The notes below the pieces were generated by a model. The model did not search any database. It was not told where the DNA came from and worked only from the letters and a program-made list of their open reading frames with translations. A program made the translations under genes and the position numbers. From NCBI GenBank assembly GCA_025558095.1, contig JAIVFI010000002.1, positions 434,001 to 498,000 of the forward strand: a DNA stretch of 64,000 nucleotides, written 5' to 3'. Positions 34,811 to 48,638 of this stretch are shown here, one piece after another (position 1 is the first letter of the stretch; each line of letters opens with the position of its first letter). Origin of the DNA: Hyaloraphidium curvatum. Taxonomy: Eukaryota > Monoblepharomycota > Hyaloraphidiomycetes > Hyaloraphidiales > Hyaloraphidiaceae.

Positions 34811-36794
34811 CTATTCGGTCGATGCCGCGAGTACTACAGTTTTGCTTTGCTGAAGCTGCACGATCTCGTACGATCAGCAAAAGGAAAGGCGGGGGATTCG
34901 AGGAGGACACGCACACTTTCGGCCAATCGTACTCGAGCTCATGGCGCTGGAATCCCGAATCGATCAGGAGCCGGTCGGCGGCCGCCGGACCCCTGCTGCC
35001 GTACGGGTATGGCTCGGGCTGGATCCGCTCCCGATCGATCTGGTGCAGGAGCGGGGTGAAGATCTTCCAGGACTCCTCCAGTTCATCGTTGCGAACAAAG
35101 TTGTTCTGATCGCCTTTGAGCACGTCGAGGATCAAGGATTCGTAGGCGTCGGGGATGTAAGCGTTCGAAAAGCGCTGCGAGTAGGAGAGGTCGAGCTCGG
35201 CGATGGTAGGCTCGTTGCTGTAGCCAGGCGTCTTCGTCATGGTCTTGATGTAAACCGCTGAGGTAACGTAGCATGAGAGGTCGGTCCGGCCCGTCGCGGG
35301 TGAGAGTTAGCATGTGCAAACCTTCGTTGGGCTGGATCCGAATCACAAGCTCGTTGCGGGCAATCTTCGAGAACAATGGGTTCCCTGGCACGTCCCGGAA
35401 CTGGATGCGGATGTCTACTTTCTGGTCGTCGAGCGCTTTGCCGCACTTGACGATGAAAGGCACGCCTGGCAAGGCAGCGGCCTCAGTAGGAGCCCCGAAA
35501 TGCACCGGCTTTCTCGTTCCCACCATCCCACCGCTCGTTGCTGACGTAGAATCTCGCCGCTGCAAAAGTAGGCACGATCGAGTCTTTCGGCACCGTCTTG
35601 TCGTCCTTGTACCCCGGCTTCTTGCCATCGAGCGACGCGGTGTACTGCCCGAGCACGCAGTCCTCGAGCGCGAGCGGGCGGATGTACTTCAACACCCGGA
35701 CCTGGTGCGGAACACCATCGGCCGCAAGCGAGAGCGTGCGGTTAACGCATGTGACCGCCACCAACATGAGCCGTACGTACCTTTTCGTTCCTGACATCTT
35801 GGGCGTCCAGCGACATTGGCCGTTCCATAGCAATGAGGCTGAGAACCTGGAGCAGGTGGTTCTGCATGACGTCTCTGATGATTCCGAACTGCGGTCGCGC
35901 GGGCCAGTCAGCCGTTGAATGCGTCGCTCCGCGATGTTGCGCACCTCGTCAAAGTAGCCGCCTCGTCCTGCACATAGCGTCAGCGAGCGCCAACGTGCTC
36001 GAGCCCGGCCCATCCTCAGCTCACCTTCGGTACCGATCATTTCCTTGAAAGTGATTTGCACGTGCGCAATGTGGGAGCGGTCCCAGATGCCGCCCAGAAA
36101 CTGATTCGCGAACCGCAGTACCAGCAGCGACTTGACCATCTCCTTGCCGAGGTAGTGGTCGATGCTGCCGGCGGACGGAAGAAGTTGGCGCAGGCAAGGA
36201 GGAGCGGCGACGACTGGCGTCGTACCGGTAAACTTCGTCCTCTGCCCAATGTTTGGAAATGGCGCGGTCAAGCTCGTTTGACGACGGCAGGTCCGACCCG
36301 AACGGTTTCTCGATGATGAGGCGGTTGTGGCCCCGCTTCGAGTAGCACAGCGACCGGAGGTTCGCAGACGCGGCGGCGAACACGTTAGGCGGCAGTGCGA
36401 GGTAAAAGATCCTGTTTGCGACCGGGCGGTCGCCCTCGAGCTCCGTACAGAACGCGTCGAGCTTGCGGAAAGGCTGCGGGAGGTTGAGCATGGTCGTCGG
36501 GGGCGAGTCTGGGCATCGCACCTCTTCGACGTCGTATTGGCCATCGAGGTAGCGCAGCAACAAACGGAAGCGCGCCAGGTGCGTCTCGTCGCCCGGGGCG
36601 CGCAGCTTGATGTTCTGCGTGACACGCGCCCGGAAGTCGTCGAGCGGCAGCTTCGTGCGCGCGTAGCCGACGAGCGCGCACGAGGGCGGCAGAAGGCCGT
36701 TCTTGAACAGGTTGAACAGCGCCGGGAAAGTCTTTTTGAACGCGAGGTCTCCGCTCGCGCCGAGCACAACGACTGTCGTGTGCTCGTCGGCCAT
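34811..36794 (-). CDS. ZWF1: Glucose-6-phosphate 1-dehydrogenase
   Basis: First enzyme of the oxidative pentose phosphate pathway, making NADPH in the cytosol. Eight exons: 36794-36226, 36164-36025, 35967-35945, 35888-35781, 35701-35524, 35465-35322, 35257-34917 and 34855-34811; 1548 nt, 515 residues, family-typical. [20 protein letters not shown] holds the NADP fingerprint GASGDLA, and [11 protein letters not shown] the catalytic signature with Asp-His and Lys. Further blocks are [70 protein letters not shown] and [15 protein letters not shown]. Exon 3 is a 23-nt microexon. A longer in-frame reading begins at 36974, but 36794 matches the family N-terminus. Its 3' end converges on the Fanzor gene, 214 nt between stops. 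Confidence 0.96.
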
Positions 36795-36868
36795 TGATGT
36801 GGGTGACGTGGGGGACAGATGGCGGGTGATCATTTCATGTTTACACTCCATCCAAACCAATTCCCTCT

Positions 36869-39800
36869 CTAGATACGAAGGACAAGCTCCAAAATCCGCT
36901 GCAACGGCTGCGTCACCACCTCGTAGACCAGGCGCGGCACCTTCTCCTTCGTGACTCCGAGGTACTCCAGCCATTCTGCCGGGGTAGCATCGCCCATCAC
37001 CCGCAGCTGGGGCTCGAACTTGACCGGCCCGGTGGCCACGAAGCGCAGGATCGCCAGGTCATCCGGCGCCTCCTCGACGGCGGCGGTCCGGGGTGGTCCA
37101 CTCGTTGGCTCCTCCGCAGTCTCGGCCGACGCATATGCAACGTTGTGCCCTTGGCCTGCATCCAGATGGGCGTTGCCTGCGCGGAGGGCTTTCAGGTAAA
37201 GGTTGCCTAGCTCCATCAGATACTTGTAGAGGGAGAAATTCAAGGCCACGTCGACCGGTCCGGAGAAGTCCGCGTCGAATGAGTACTCGACTGTCCCGAT
37301 TGCCCGAAGAGCAGCAGATCGAAGCATCATGGCGAATGCTGGCAATACGAGGATGGGGATCGACCTGAACGATTCCGTGTGCCGAAACCAGGCGCTGTTT
37401 GACCACGACCTTTCCTCAGACGTGCCGACGGGCCTTGCCGCCGCCTTGGCAACACGGAGGGTCGCTAGCGACACGGCCGTGCTGTGGCGGCGCGTGCCGG
37501 GCTCCGAGTCGCGATGCTGTGCCTGCAAATCCAGCACAAGCTTCGAAAGCGAGGAAATTGCGCAGTCCAGATCCCGGAAATTGTAACCGAAAAGAACGAC
37601 GAACCCATTCCGGACGACGGCACAGACACGTCCTGCAGAGTCGCCAAGAATGTCTGGGGGGCGTGCATCTTTCGGTCGTTCACTCAAGCTCCGATGTGCA
37701 GCTTCTGCCCCGGAGAAGCCAAAGGATGTCTCGCTCGGCACGCTTCCCAAGCCCGCCGACATCGCTTTGGAACGGACGTAGGCCCGCTTTTCTCCCACCA
37801 GACCAGTGACTTTGCGGAGCACGTGGGTAATGGTGGGAAACGATCTCCTGGAAGCCATGGCTCTGAGTGATCCCAGAACACCGGCAAAGTCGGCTGCCAG
37901 TGGCGCACGAAAACCTCCCCCTCGAGCTTCACGGAGCATTGAGGCGCTCAAAAAAGACAAGTCCAAGATGATGATCCGTTCAAACTGGTACTCCAAGCTG
38001 CACTCCGCCCCGAGCATCTGGAAAAGCACTAGCAGGTCGCCCCCGAAGGAGTCAGGGATTCGAGCCGAGAGAAGCATGTTCGAACAGAAGTTCACGGCCT
38101 TGGCCTCCATATGTCCCGAAAGACGGCCTTCTGACCTCATCGCAATCGAGGTTGCCGAAAAAAGCCCGGTATGTCGCAGCTCCTGCGGAGTTTCTGACCG
38201 AACATAGTCGAGCACAGCATCGTTCACCGACCACGACATGTTGCCAATCGAATGACCAAGCTCCGCAGCCAATTGGACAGAGCGGATCCTTACGATCACT
38301 GAAACAGACATGGAAGCTTGCGGCGGCGAAGCATTGGAGTTCCGCTCCGGATCCGTTGCGTCAACGTTCAATGCATTGAGCGACGCGGACGCAATTCTCG
38401 GTTCGGAGATCAGCTTCTGACGTCCGCGACTGCTTCCCGCAGTAAGAGAGGCGAGAGAACCTAGCACACGAGATTGCCGCCGCGCATGACCAGGATGTAG
38501 GCTCAAATCATGCGCAACGCGTCCTCTGTCACCATGTCCCGGTGGGCTCCAGCATCTCTGCAAGAACATCACGTCTTGCAGATGCCTGAAGTTCAGTCTT
38601 CCCGTGATGACGGGTATACCAATCAAAACAGAACTTTGCACCATCCCGTTTGATGGCGTGAGAGCTAGATTGAAAGTAGACGGCCCCACCGTGCCGTTAA
38701 ACGAATCCTCCGAGGCGTATCCGTGACGCACGCGGCATGCGACAGGCCCCAACTTCAATGTTGCAGACGTCGATAACCGGGAAATTCCGTCGCGCGTGAG
38801 GAACAGAAGAGCGTCCGAACGGTCTATCTCCATTGTGCCTGTAACTCTGGATAGCGGTTGGCATGTTAAATCCACGCGGGTGGTGTCCAGACGGAGGAAG
38901 ACCGATATCGTATCGTGCTCCTCGCCCACGCGAACGATGGCTTCGAGACTCTTGGGCAGCTCGCTAAATGAACTACGGGGGTCAAGGTGCTCCCTCCGTA
39001 CTGTAATCTCCCGGGCGTTAGCTGAAAGAGAATCTGGCGCTGTCCAAGCTGTGGATGCGGCTGTGGCAATCTCCGCCACAAAGGGAACAATTGAAGGGAA
39101 AAGAGTGTTCTCGCTCCTTGCAACGACAAACTCCACGTGCATGCGCCGACGAAGATCCTCGCGCTCCTTGAAGGGTGTTCTGCGCTTGAGGGCGTTCTCT
39201 GAGCGCACCGTGAGAGAGAAGGACGGCACCGAGAGCATGTGCGTTCCAGGCTCGCTGCTTGAAGTGTCAGTATGTGGAGGTGTCGACGGCGTTGCGCTCC
39301 ACTAGCCTTTGCAAACTCGAGGCATTCGAGGGTGGGTGCTTCGCGCCAGACAAACGTTTCGGATGGATGCGCACAGATCCGCCGCGCTCAAAGAGAAAGG
39401 CCGCGCGCACATTCAGCAGCAACGGCGGTTGGTTGACTTCCATGGAATCGGCCGTGCCCTTCTCTTCCTTTGCGGAGTCTGGGCGGCTTCGGGGGAGAAC
39501 CTGAAGCATCCGGAGCCTGCTGGACCGCCAAACCGCGGCCATGGCGCTGACATGACGAGCCAGGGTCGAATCGAGATCTGCATCAAATCCTCCGACGGAA
39601 CCATTCGCGACTAACAACTGTCCGGACGAGTCCCGCCTCACGTCCACGTTGCCTCTTATCTCGGGAATGCGGAGACGATTCCGGTTGAGCGACCCACTAT
39701 GTGCCGACGGATGGAAATGCTTCTCGTTGGTGACATCGAAACCGGCAACGAACTGGAGGCAGAGACTCCGTATCACTGCTTGGTTGATGTCCAAGTTCGC

Positions 39801-42800
39801 GCTTGTGAAGGTGACACTATCGATCGACGCAAGGAACGCACCGACACTGGCGTGTTTCGAGGGTTTCACGCCGGTGTCGCGGCTGTTGCCCGAGCTCAGC
39901 TGGCCCTCAATTGGAACGGCGGCCGCAACCCTGGCCATGTCCAAGACAACCACCTTGTTGCGGAACAGAGAGCCGGATGGCTTCGATGTCTTCGTCAGGT
40001 CTACGTCCATTGAGCGCAAAAAGAGCGTCGTGCTCTCGCGGAGCTTCTCAATATCCAAAGCTCGCTGCATCCTTCGCCGATCGAGTTCCATTGAGTAGAA
40101 GAGCCCGAAATCAAGAACGGTGCTGACCGCTGAAGGTTGCATAACGACCTGCAGCTTTTTGACGCACGCACGGAACGGTTCCAGATCCCGGCCTGAACCG
40201 ACCATGGCGGAGTCCAAGTTACTCAGCCACAAATCCGATGCGATGGTGGCCAGTTTCGTGCTCTTCAATTCGCTTTTCAGCGCCTCGTCGCTTGCTGACC
40301 CGCCGTTTTCCGGAAGGTATTGTAGCACATCCAGAACTAAACCGTCGGCAAAAGCCTTCCAGTATAAAGGCAAATGCGAGTCCGCAGTTGATAGTGTGCC
40401 GAGCTTGGCGAGCTCTCCGCGTTGATTCGTCACAAAGCCCCCCAATACTCCGGAGCCAATCAAAACTGCCGCAGAAGGGGAGGAGGCTTTCACAAGCGGT
40501 CGCTCCAACGCGACCTTCAAGGCAAAGTCTGGACGGTGCGTGGCTGCGCCTTTTGTCTTCATTGCGAGCTCAGCCTGAGGTCGCCTTCGAGCAACAATGA
40601 AAGCCTCAACAAGGTCGTTGATTTCATTGCCCACAACCGACTGAGCCGTCAGCAAATCGTCGATGATATCAGCACTCAATGCGGAGTATAGGGATTCGAC
40701 CGCAAAATAGGCATTCACGAATCCTGCTGGCGACCCAGACGTCTGCGGCTCAGCAAAGGAACTGTAGCCTCCGATCGACGGAAGGGAAAAGCCGGGTTTC
40801 CTGGCGCCTCCAACGGAGGACTGCGTGCTGGGCCCAACCATAGAGGTGTCCGCCACAGAGGTCCTGGTCTCAAAGCGACATCCCTGCCGCGAAATCCGGA
40901 AGGCAAAACGCCAGGGACTAGGCCCGATGTCCGCAAAAGATAGGACGTCCGCGACGTCGTACAGCACCCGTAGTTTCGACAAGACGTCAAGGTTCATTTT
41001 CAACGAACGAAGTGAAGCCTGGATTCGAAAATGCGATGTTGGAGGCTGCGCTTTCTTTTCGACCAAAAAACGATCGGAACCTTTGGCTCGACTGTTGTCC
41101 AGCTCCTTGAAGACGTCCTGGATCAAAAAACCGTAGCGCGGCAGCTTCTCGTCCCGCCAGTTCTCCACGAATGCATGAATGCCGAGCAGGCTCTCCGGCA
41201 TATCGACCACCACGGATTGCAACGCAACTACAACTGCCAGAGGATCTATGCTCGTATCCAGGGTCGGGCCGGGCGTTGCGTTCACCATGAGCTTAGTCAG
41301 AAGCGCGGCAATCAATTGCCGAGACGAATCCGTTGGTTCCGCCCGGTAGGATCGTTCCACGAGGGAGCAGCGCACCTGATCGACCCGACCGAACACGGTT
41401 TGCCCGACCATCGGCTTCCGCGTCGAGAAGGTGGTTGATCGTGAGTGAAGACTGGGAGATTCGCGCACCAAACACGCGCTCCAGGATGTTATCCGTATCT
41501 GGGCAATCGCGTTCTGGGCAGAAGCCGTGACAACGAACGTGCCAACGTTCACAGTTCCATGCAAAGATGCAAAAGACATCGGATCCGAGTCGAGCTTGGG
41601 CGAATCATGGCTTCCATCTGCAGAAGCGTCCCCTTGTAGCAGAATCTGGCTCCGCCGTCGCCGCTCTACTTGGCGAAGTGATCCACCAACGGACAACGTG
41701 TGCATTGTGTGCTTTAAGAAAACTAGCACGTTCGGATTCAAGGAGACGCCAATCATGCCCACAGACCCGTGAATGACGATGTCTGGAGCGACAGGGGCCA
41801 AATCCGCCAAGGAGGAATCCGAAACGGATGCCCTTCCGTCCAAGCAAACAGGTCCCAGGACGACCGCATTGTCGTCGTTCTGAAAATCAAAAGCCGTAGC
41901 TCCGAACTTACCAATCTGCAACCCCATGAACGTTGGCCGCGATCGGATCACCTCGAAAAGCCATTGTCCAGGTGCACGTGAAGGCTTGGCGCCCATCAAA
42001 CTGTCAGGTCGGAGAATGGCCAGTGCGTCACCCCTCAACAAAACCCGAAATGCATCATCAGAGAGCTTCGAAACCTCCACGAACTTCGAATCGAGAAATT
42101 TCGGAGATAATGAATGGAACTGGAATCGCAGTCCGTGGAAGATGCGCCAAGTATCGTTGCCGCGTTCACCCCGGTGAGGAAAAGGCCATAAAGGCGCCGG
42201 ATAAGAGAAGAACGTGGCTTCAACGGTTCTGCCATCGTCGCCGCCGGCGCCGAGTGCTGCCAGCAGCTGGATCCTGGAATGCGTCTGGCGTGCACGGTGT
42301 TCGGAAAGCATGGACGACAACTCTTCCGTGAAGGCCATCCACGGTCGACTCGCACCGTAAAGGATCTCGAGGGTCTGATTTACCGCGCCAACTCCAATCC
42401 CCGAGATGCGTGAATGGAGATGGTTCGCTGCACCAGCCCCGTCTTCTCGCAGGGATGCAGAAACTGCAAAGCTCTCCGTGAAAGCGTCGAGAAGGACGGG
42501 AGCACCGTCATCATCGTCCGCATGATGTTTAGGCTCTCGGAGATGCTGTTTTGCTGCAGGCAATCCCGGCAGACGGGCATCACGCGCAAAGTCCGCAAGA
42601 CGAAGGCTGAGACAAAGAGAGCCCAAAAGGAAATCGATCTCGATCCCGACACGGGGAAAGGGACGAGGCTGATCTTCCATGGCGCGGCGGATCAATCGGA
42701 GGCGGAGAGAACTAAGCACAAGAACCGCGTGAGACGGCACTGTCCGTTCCCCCCCAGGACTATGCTCAACGAAGGAGTCGAAATCATCAGGTAGGAACAG

Positions 42801-45800
42801 CTTCTGCGCGAAGTGAAGCCTCGCCGCCGGCAACGAGACCACAAAGTCGGTTGTGTGCATGCTTCCAAAACCCAAGCTTGGGGTAGGGAGCCCATATTCA
42901 AGCTCATCCATTTGAAGCTCTGGATCGTTTGAGCTCTGGGGCAGTAATCGTTACCACGGTGGCTTCAGGGTTCAACGTCATCTAACCTCTCGATCGATAG
43001 AGTCCAAGATGTCCTGCACAAGCTCGAGGCAAGCAGGAATGACGAGCACTTCGTTCGCCTGGCCAAAGCGTAAATGAACCGTTTTCTTGCCCTCCCCCCG
43101 TTCCGGAGTTTCAACAGTGAACGCGCTAGCGTCACCACCACCTTCCCTCCACTCATTTGGCCGCCCAGTATACGCCTGTGCACCGATTGCACCATCCCTA
43201 GCAGCCCCCTGCAAAATGCGTTAGCTCTGATTGCCAGAAGCATCGAGTTACCAACCAGAAAGCGAAGGCTCCAAGAAGCCCTGGGAACGCTTCGAGCCAA
43301 TCCGAGCTGGAAGCGACGACCAAAAGTTCTTAAAGGGACGGGCTTCGATGTAGATGCATTGGCAATGGCGAGTTGAATGCCCTCGAGCTCCGCATTGGGC
43401 ATCGCACGCAGAGGCCTGGATGCGCGGTGCAGAGAAGTCAAGGGACGTAAGCTTAACGCCGAGCACGCTACTTACGATTCTGTGTCCGCCGTTGCAAGTG
43501 GTTCCGAATAAGTGTAAAAGTTTGCGCTGTCGGATTTTGCAGCGAACTCGATCGCAGAGGGCCATACCAAGGGCTCTGAGAAGGATGTGTCTTCCGCTGT
43601 GCTCCGACCCGTAAGACCAGCAGCCACCGCGAAAACGTTCATAGACCCACCGAGTCGCAAATTGAACGGTGGCAAGTAGAAACGCGAGGGCAGGTCCCGG
43701 CGCTCTTGGGCTTGGTTTCAGTGCCCTGCCCTTCCGACCCTAAGCCCACGTGACTTACCTTCTACATTCTCCCGGTAGAAAGGACGCACTCTGCTTGTCT
43801 TTACATCCTGCGCTTTGAGAAAACTGCGCTGGCGGTCCCAGAAGGCTTCCCAGTCGGGCCGATGAACATTATGCCGCAAAGAGAAGCCGCTTTCGATCCT
43901 TGCGACTTCGATCCAGGGGGCGAGCTTGTGCCAGTCCTGACGTGACGTACGGCTTCGAATCAATTGGAACAACAAATGCAGACCGGCGGTGCTCACGCTA
44001 GTCTCAACCCCTCCATGCATATCACTGTCCGAAAAGGTTTTCAGGCTGAGCAACAGCACCGGAATGCCCATAGTGATCGATCGTGTGCCCCGTGAGCTAG
44101 CAAGGTCGTGCGTGTGGAATCCGATTCCCCGAACCAGCTCCAACGATGAAATACTGCTCCAACCCCATACACACGCCTCAATCCTTTCCACCACAAACTC
44201 CAAAGAAGTGACGTCGAGAAGCTCAGGGTACGGCGTGCAGAGGTTGTCCAGGTCCAAAAACGTCTTGCGGAATGCCTTCAGCGCCGAGACCATTCGCAAG
44301 GAGCACGCAATGGAGGACATGGTGACTACGGAAGCGCAACAGATGCGCCAATCGATGGCGTAGACCGTCGCATTTGGCTGCGGTCCAAAAGAACGATGTC
44401 CCCGGACAATTAGGCCTGAAGGACGTAGCGAACGTGGTGAGCGCGGCGAACAGCGCGTGCATGAAAACCCACTTTCCAAGAACCAATGATCATGAACCGG
44501 AATCTTTACAGCGTTCAACGCCTGCTGAGAGGGCTTAGCTTCGTGGACGGTGACGTGTTTGCAAAGAAGAGTGAGATCTGCAGCAGCGGCACGTTTGGAA
44601 CGATAAGGCCCGCGCGGAGCTAAGAGACGACGAAATCCCACCTTGGTAATGCTCAAAGTTGCGGTTATCGAGCAGAAAACATGGTGCCGCGAGGGTAGCT
44701 CCATGCTCCCCCGAGTATAGGGCACTTGGCAACAACACGGTAGGCCGATCCAATGCGACCGAAATACGCACGTCCGTCGTGTTGCTGGCCATGGATGCGT
44801 CCTGCAAAGCCTTGACCTTGCGCCGCAAGGTGGGGTTTGCGGAGACTATGCGATAATCTTCCGCCAAAAAGAAGGTCGTATTTGGTCCCACGTAGTTCTC
44901 CTTCAACCAGATGAGATACCGCATGAGAAAGCCGAACGAAGTGAGGTTGAGCCCGACAGCCTGCGTGTTGCGCCGCGAATGAGCCGCACATGTCTGCCCA
45001 GGCCAGAAGATTCCTACCGCAATTCGCAGTGAGATACTGTCCCAGGTGCTGGCGTTGGCCTCTCGGCATAGAAGCCACATGATTTGCATTTCCATGCGCT
45101 GTGCGTGTGCAACCCGGCAACGAGAGTCCGGAATGTACGAACCCAGCGTGCTCCACTTGGGGAAGCTGATGCCTAATGTCAGGTCTGCCGACTGAACTCC
45201 GGCATAAATGAGCATGTTAAAGCAGCTGGGCGGCTTGAAGCGCACCTCAACAGTGATAGGGTATGCTTGTAGGACAGGGGCCAGCCGCCCGAAAGGCAAA
45301 CTGAAACTCCATCTCAGTTGGGGCCCGCTGAGGCAAAGGTAGACTAAGCGGACTATCAGCGTCGGATTGCTCAGTGCAGCGACACAATTCCAATTCAACC
45401 CAACCATTATCTGCCAAGGAGTTTGGGTGGTCGATCACGTTGCTTTCATTGGCACAAAGGAAAAGCTCGAACGGCTCGAATGTGAAGCTGAGCTTGTAGA
45501 CAACGGGAATGAACAAATCTGGGTCCGATCCTGGATTGCTGGACCAATCTTTGGCCACATCCACTAGCAAGGCAACGTGATCACGGAGGAGCCACGCTTG
45601 GCAAGAGCGCAACGAAACAGCAATGCTCCACTCCCGCTCTTGGTTCCAAACCAACGGTCCTGGCATGGTTACCGCAATCTAGCGAGCAAAGCAGGGCCCG
45701 TGAGGCATGGTAAACACAAAAGCGATGAGGTGAAAACCTACCTGAGCTTCGGCGCCGCTCAGCCAAACAGCATAATTCACGCTGGATGTGAAGTTCGGAT

Positions 45801-47609
45801 TCAAGATGTGGGCTCGGACGCTCGAAACGTATCCAAGATCTCCGTTTGTGAGCGGAAGAGTCCATTGGACGCTCGAGCCATCGGTGCATCTTAAGTCAAG
45901 CCAACCGAAGGGTCTCTCTGCACGTCGAGAAGATGCCCCAAGATCCATCTCGCCGAGCGTATCGCCAGGGAACTTCCAGTCCTGCAATAGACGATGAACC
46001 TGAAACGACAAAGCACCGGATAACCGTGGGCGGCTCACCTTGCTGTGCTGTTGAGTCGGGATTCGCCACAACGTATCGCCGAGAAAGGTGAGCCGCGCCA
46101 CGAAATCTTCGAACCTGCGCAGATGGGGAGCCTGTAGCTCTGTCTTCTGCTGGTTACGGAACGTGGGCGGGAAAAAAAAGCGCTGCAAAGAAGTTCTGGA
46201 GCGCCGGTGAGAATGCGGTGACCTGCAAGCGGAAGAGGATACCTTTGCCGATCGGCCCATGGTCCATAGTGGACTTCGTTGTTGGTGGCGACGAGTGCAA
46301 CATTCCAATCGGCACGCTCCACCCCCCGCTCAATGGGATTAGTCACATCAAGCAAGTCCATGGTGTGATCCACAAGAAGCTTCCTCGTGGAGAACACGTC
46401 AGACACGCGCGCATATTCCCCCCTCAGATTGTGCTCGCCACTGCCTCCGACTGCTTCCTGATATCGAGAAAGACCACCCCATTCCGAATCGGCTTCCGCA
46501 GAACCACCGCCAGAAGGTCCACCCGGGAAATGTACTCCAACCAGAAAGCCGAGAGCACGGTCTCGGAAGGACAAAACACTGCCGAGTTTCGTGAACTGCG
46601 GGAGCGACCTGATCGGCCCATGTCCAACTCACTGGTGCTCGACTGTCCCGTTATCCGGCTTGGCTACTCCGCGACGTCCGTTCGCATCTACGTTCGGCCG
46701 AAAGGAAAGCTTGGCACGTTCGAACTGCACCTCATGGCGCGTCCGAAAGGTCCCAGGGAATTGGTCGACCTGAGTGACGAATCGTTGATACGGCATGCAT
46801 CCCGGAAGCGCGTGCGAAACAGACCTCCTGAACCCGATACACTCCTTGTGCGCTCTCGAACTGAAATGTCAAGATCGAGGGAAGGCTTGGATTGCCCACG
46901 ATGACCGCACCCGTTCGGAGCGCCGCGTCCAGAGGCAGGTACCACGGACGATGAAAGCTCTGCCGCTTCTCATCCGAGCGATGCGGAGAGCCTCCCTCAC
47001 CTCCCGAACCAGGACTTGACGTCCTCTGGGCGGAATTGTCTTCTTCCGCAACCAGCAGCTCATCAATGAACCAGTAGACCGACGTCCGGTTGTAAATGAA
47101 CCACTCGATGCCCTCGACGTAAACCCCCAGCCGGCACGGGGTATTTCCGATGCCGAGACCTTCTTCCTCGTTGCCCCGAGACTTTGAAATCCAGTATCGC
47201 AGGACGAGGTAACCTCGGAATGCAGCCCAAGTTTGATCCCTGGTGACGATCCTCAGATTCCGGAAAAAGATTCGGCCGCTCAACGGAGCAAATATGAACG
47301 ATTCTGACGCAAACGTGGTGAGAACAAGGAGCTGAAAGGGTCGCGAGACGGCCCACCGCATTCCACCGAAACGCGGAACCTCTTCCACGTGTAGATTGAA
47401 ACCAGCCGGAACACGATTTGCGCGGCCAAGCGATGCGCGTAGAAGAGGACGAAGAGAGTCACGCTCACGACCACCATGCAGAAGACGAAGAAGGACCAAA
47501 ACGCGACTTCCGGGTCTTGGATTGGGGCGTGGCCGCGGTCCGGAGTTTCGCGGAGGACCGCCGTGAATTGCGGCGCTTCGTCCGACCGAGCACGTCTGCC
47601 TACCGCCAT
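36869..47609 (-). CDS. CSF1: Csf1/BLTP1, giant bridge-like lipid-transfer protein
   Basis: Very large protein, over 3,000 residues, of the bridge-like lipid transfer family (yeast Csf1, animal BLTP1/Tweek), thought to form a long hydrophobic groove carrying phospholipids from the ER to other membranes. From ATG 47609 the N-terminus has one transmembrane segment (AFWSFFVFCMVVVSVTLFVL), then after an intron the family-diagnostic FAPLSGRIFFRNLRIVTRDQ and FRGYLVLRYWISKSRG, with YVEGIEWFIYNRTSVYWFID. The rest is long beta-rich sequence in blocks separated by short introns. The two largest open blocks are 42911-39267 and 39238-36869, the latter ending RLVYEVVTQPLQRILELVLR. Several junctions (near 39.25, 43.0, 43.7, 44.6, 45.5 and 46.0-46.7 kb) were not resolved base by base. 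Confidence 0.85.
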
Positions 47610-47838
47610 AATAGCTTGTCACGGAGGACATGGCCTCCGTCCTGCGTCCCCCGGTCGCGACCGGGGGTAGTGCACTTCAAGGTCTCATTGGGTGATTGGG
47701 CGACCTGAACGCGCTTAATGGACGATCCCGTGCCCTTCCCCTATTTCCAGAGCCTTCCACTACACTCTGTGCGACTCTGTGGCTCGATACTCTTCACGAT
47801 ACCTTCACGTATTCCGAGGGTCGGGCTGAAGCGCACTC

Positions 47839-48508
47839 CTACGAACGTCCCCGGAAGCCCCCTCCGCCCCGGCCACCGCCCCGCCCAGTGCCCCTCCCGC
47901 CTCGCGGACTCCCACGGCCTCTTTCAGTGCCGAAGCCTCCGCGTCCACGACCGCGACCGCGTCCCCGGTCGCCGAAACCTCCGCGCCCGCCGCGCCCTCC
48001 CCGCTTCTGCACCATGCCCTGCAATCCGGTCGGTTTGTCCGCTGCCAGGAAACGCGCGTTCACACGGCGAAAAGATTGGCAAGCGCGGCAACTCACGCTT
48101 GGGACCCGTTGTAGGCTTCGGGAGAAAACGTTCCAATGGCAACAGCTTGTCCGGCGCAATGTACACCCTGTCCTCCGCTTTGAAGGAAGTCGCGACAAAG
48201 CCGTCCGACAGTTTCACCGTGAAGAACACTTCGTTCAGGGGTCCTAGGATCTCGTCCACTTTGCCGATCTGCGACTTGTTTTCCAGGTAGATGGGTGCGT
48301 TGAAGTAGGGGACCTTGGAGTTGGTGGACTTGCAGACCATCTCGCCCTCGCACGCGTGCATGTACCGTCCCATTTCCAGCACCGAATCCGGCGGGCCGGC
48401 GTTGAAGCTCTGGAACCCGCCGCGCCCGCCGCGGCCCGAGCCACGGCCCCGGTCGCTGCCGCCACGGAATCCGCCGCGCCCGCGCCCTCCGCCGCCTCGC
48501 GAGCTCAT
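47839..48508 (-). CDS. GAR1: Gar1, H/ACA snoRNP protein
   Basis: Core protein of H/ACA snoRNPs, which pseudouridylate rRNA in the nucleolus. Exons 48508-48097 and 48041-47839 with a 55-nt intron; 204 residues, close to the yeast length of 205. Two Gly-Arg-rich ends ([21 protein letters not shown]-terminus [20 protein letters not shown]) flank the conserved core: [60 protein letters not shown]. The ATG at 48508 begins the N-terminal GAR directly. Divergent from REV7 with 130 nt between starts. Confidence 0.95.
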
Positions 48509-48638
48509 GATGCGCTGACCGGAGGCCCGAAATGAGGCCTGGGCGAGCGATGCGTCGGCAGGGAAAGGGAATGGAGTAAACAACTTCAGGAGCGTCCGCC
48601 GTGCGTCCGCACTGCACAAAAGACTGGACCTTTAGCAA
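48509..48638. promoter_or_regulatory. Short divergent promoter between GAR1 and REV7
   Basis: Only 130 nt separate the two divergent start codons, so one short region must hold 5' UTRs and promoter elements of both. No specific motif can be named. Confidence 0.5.
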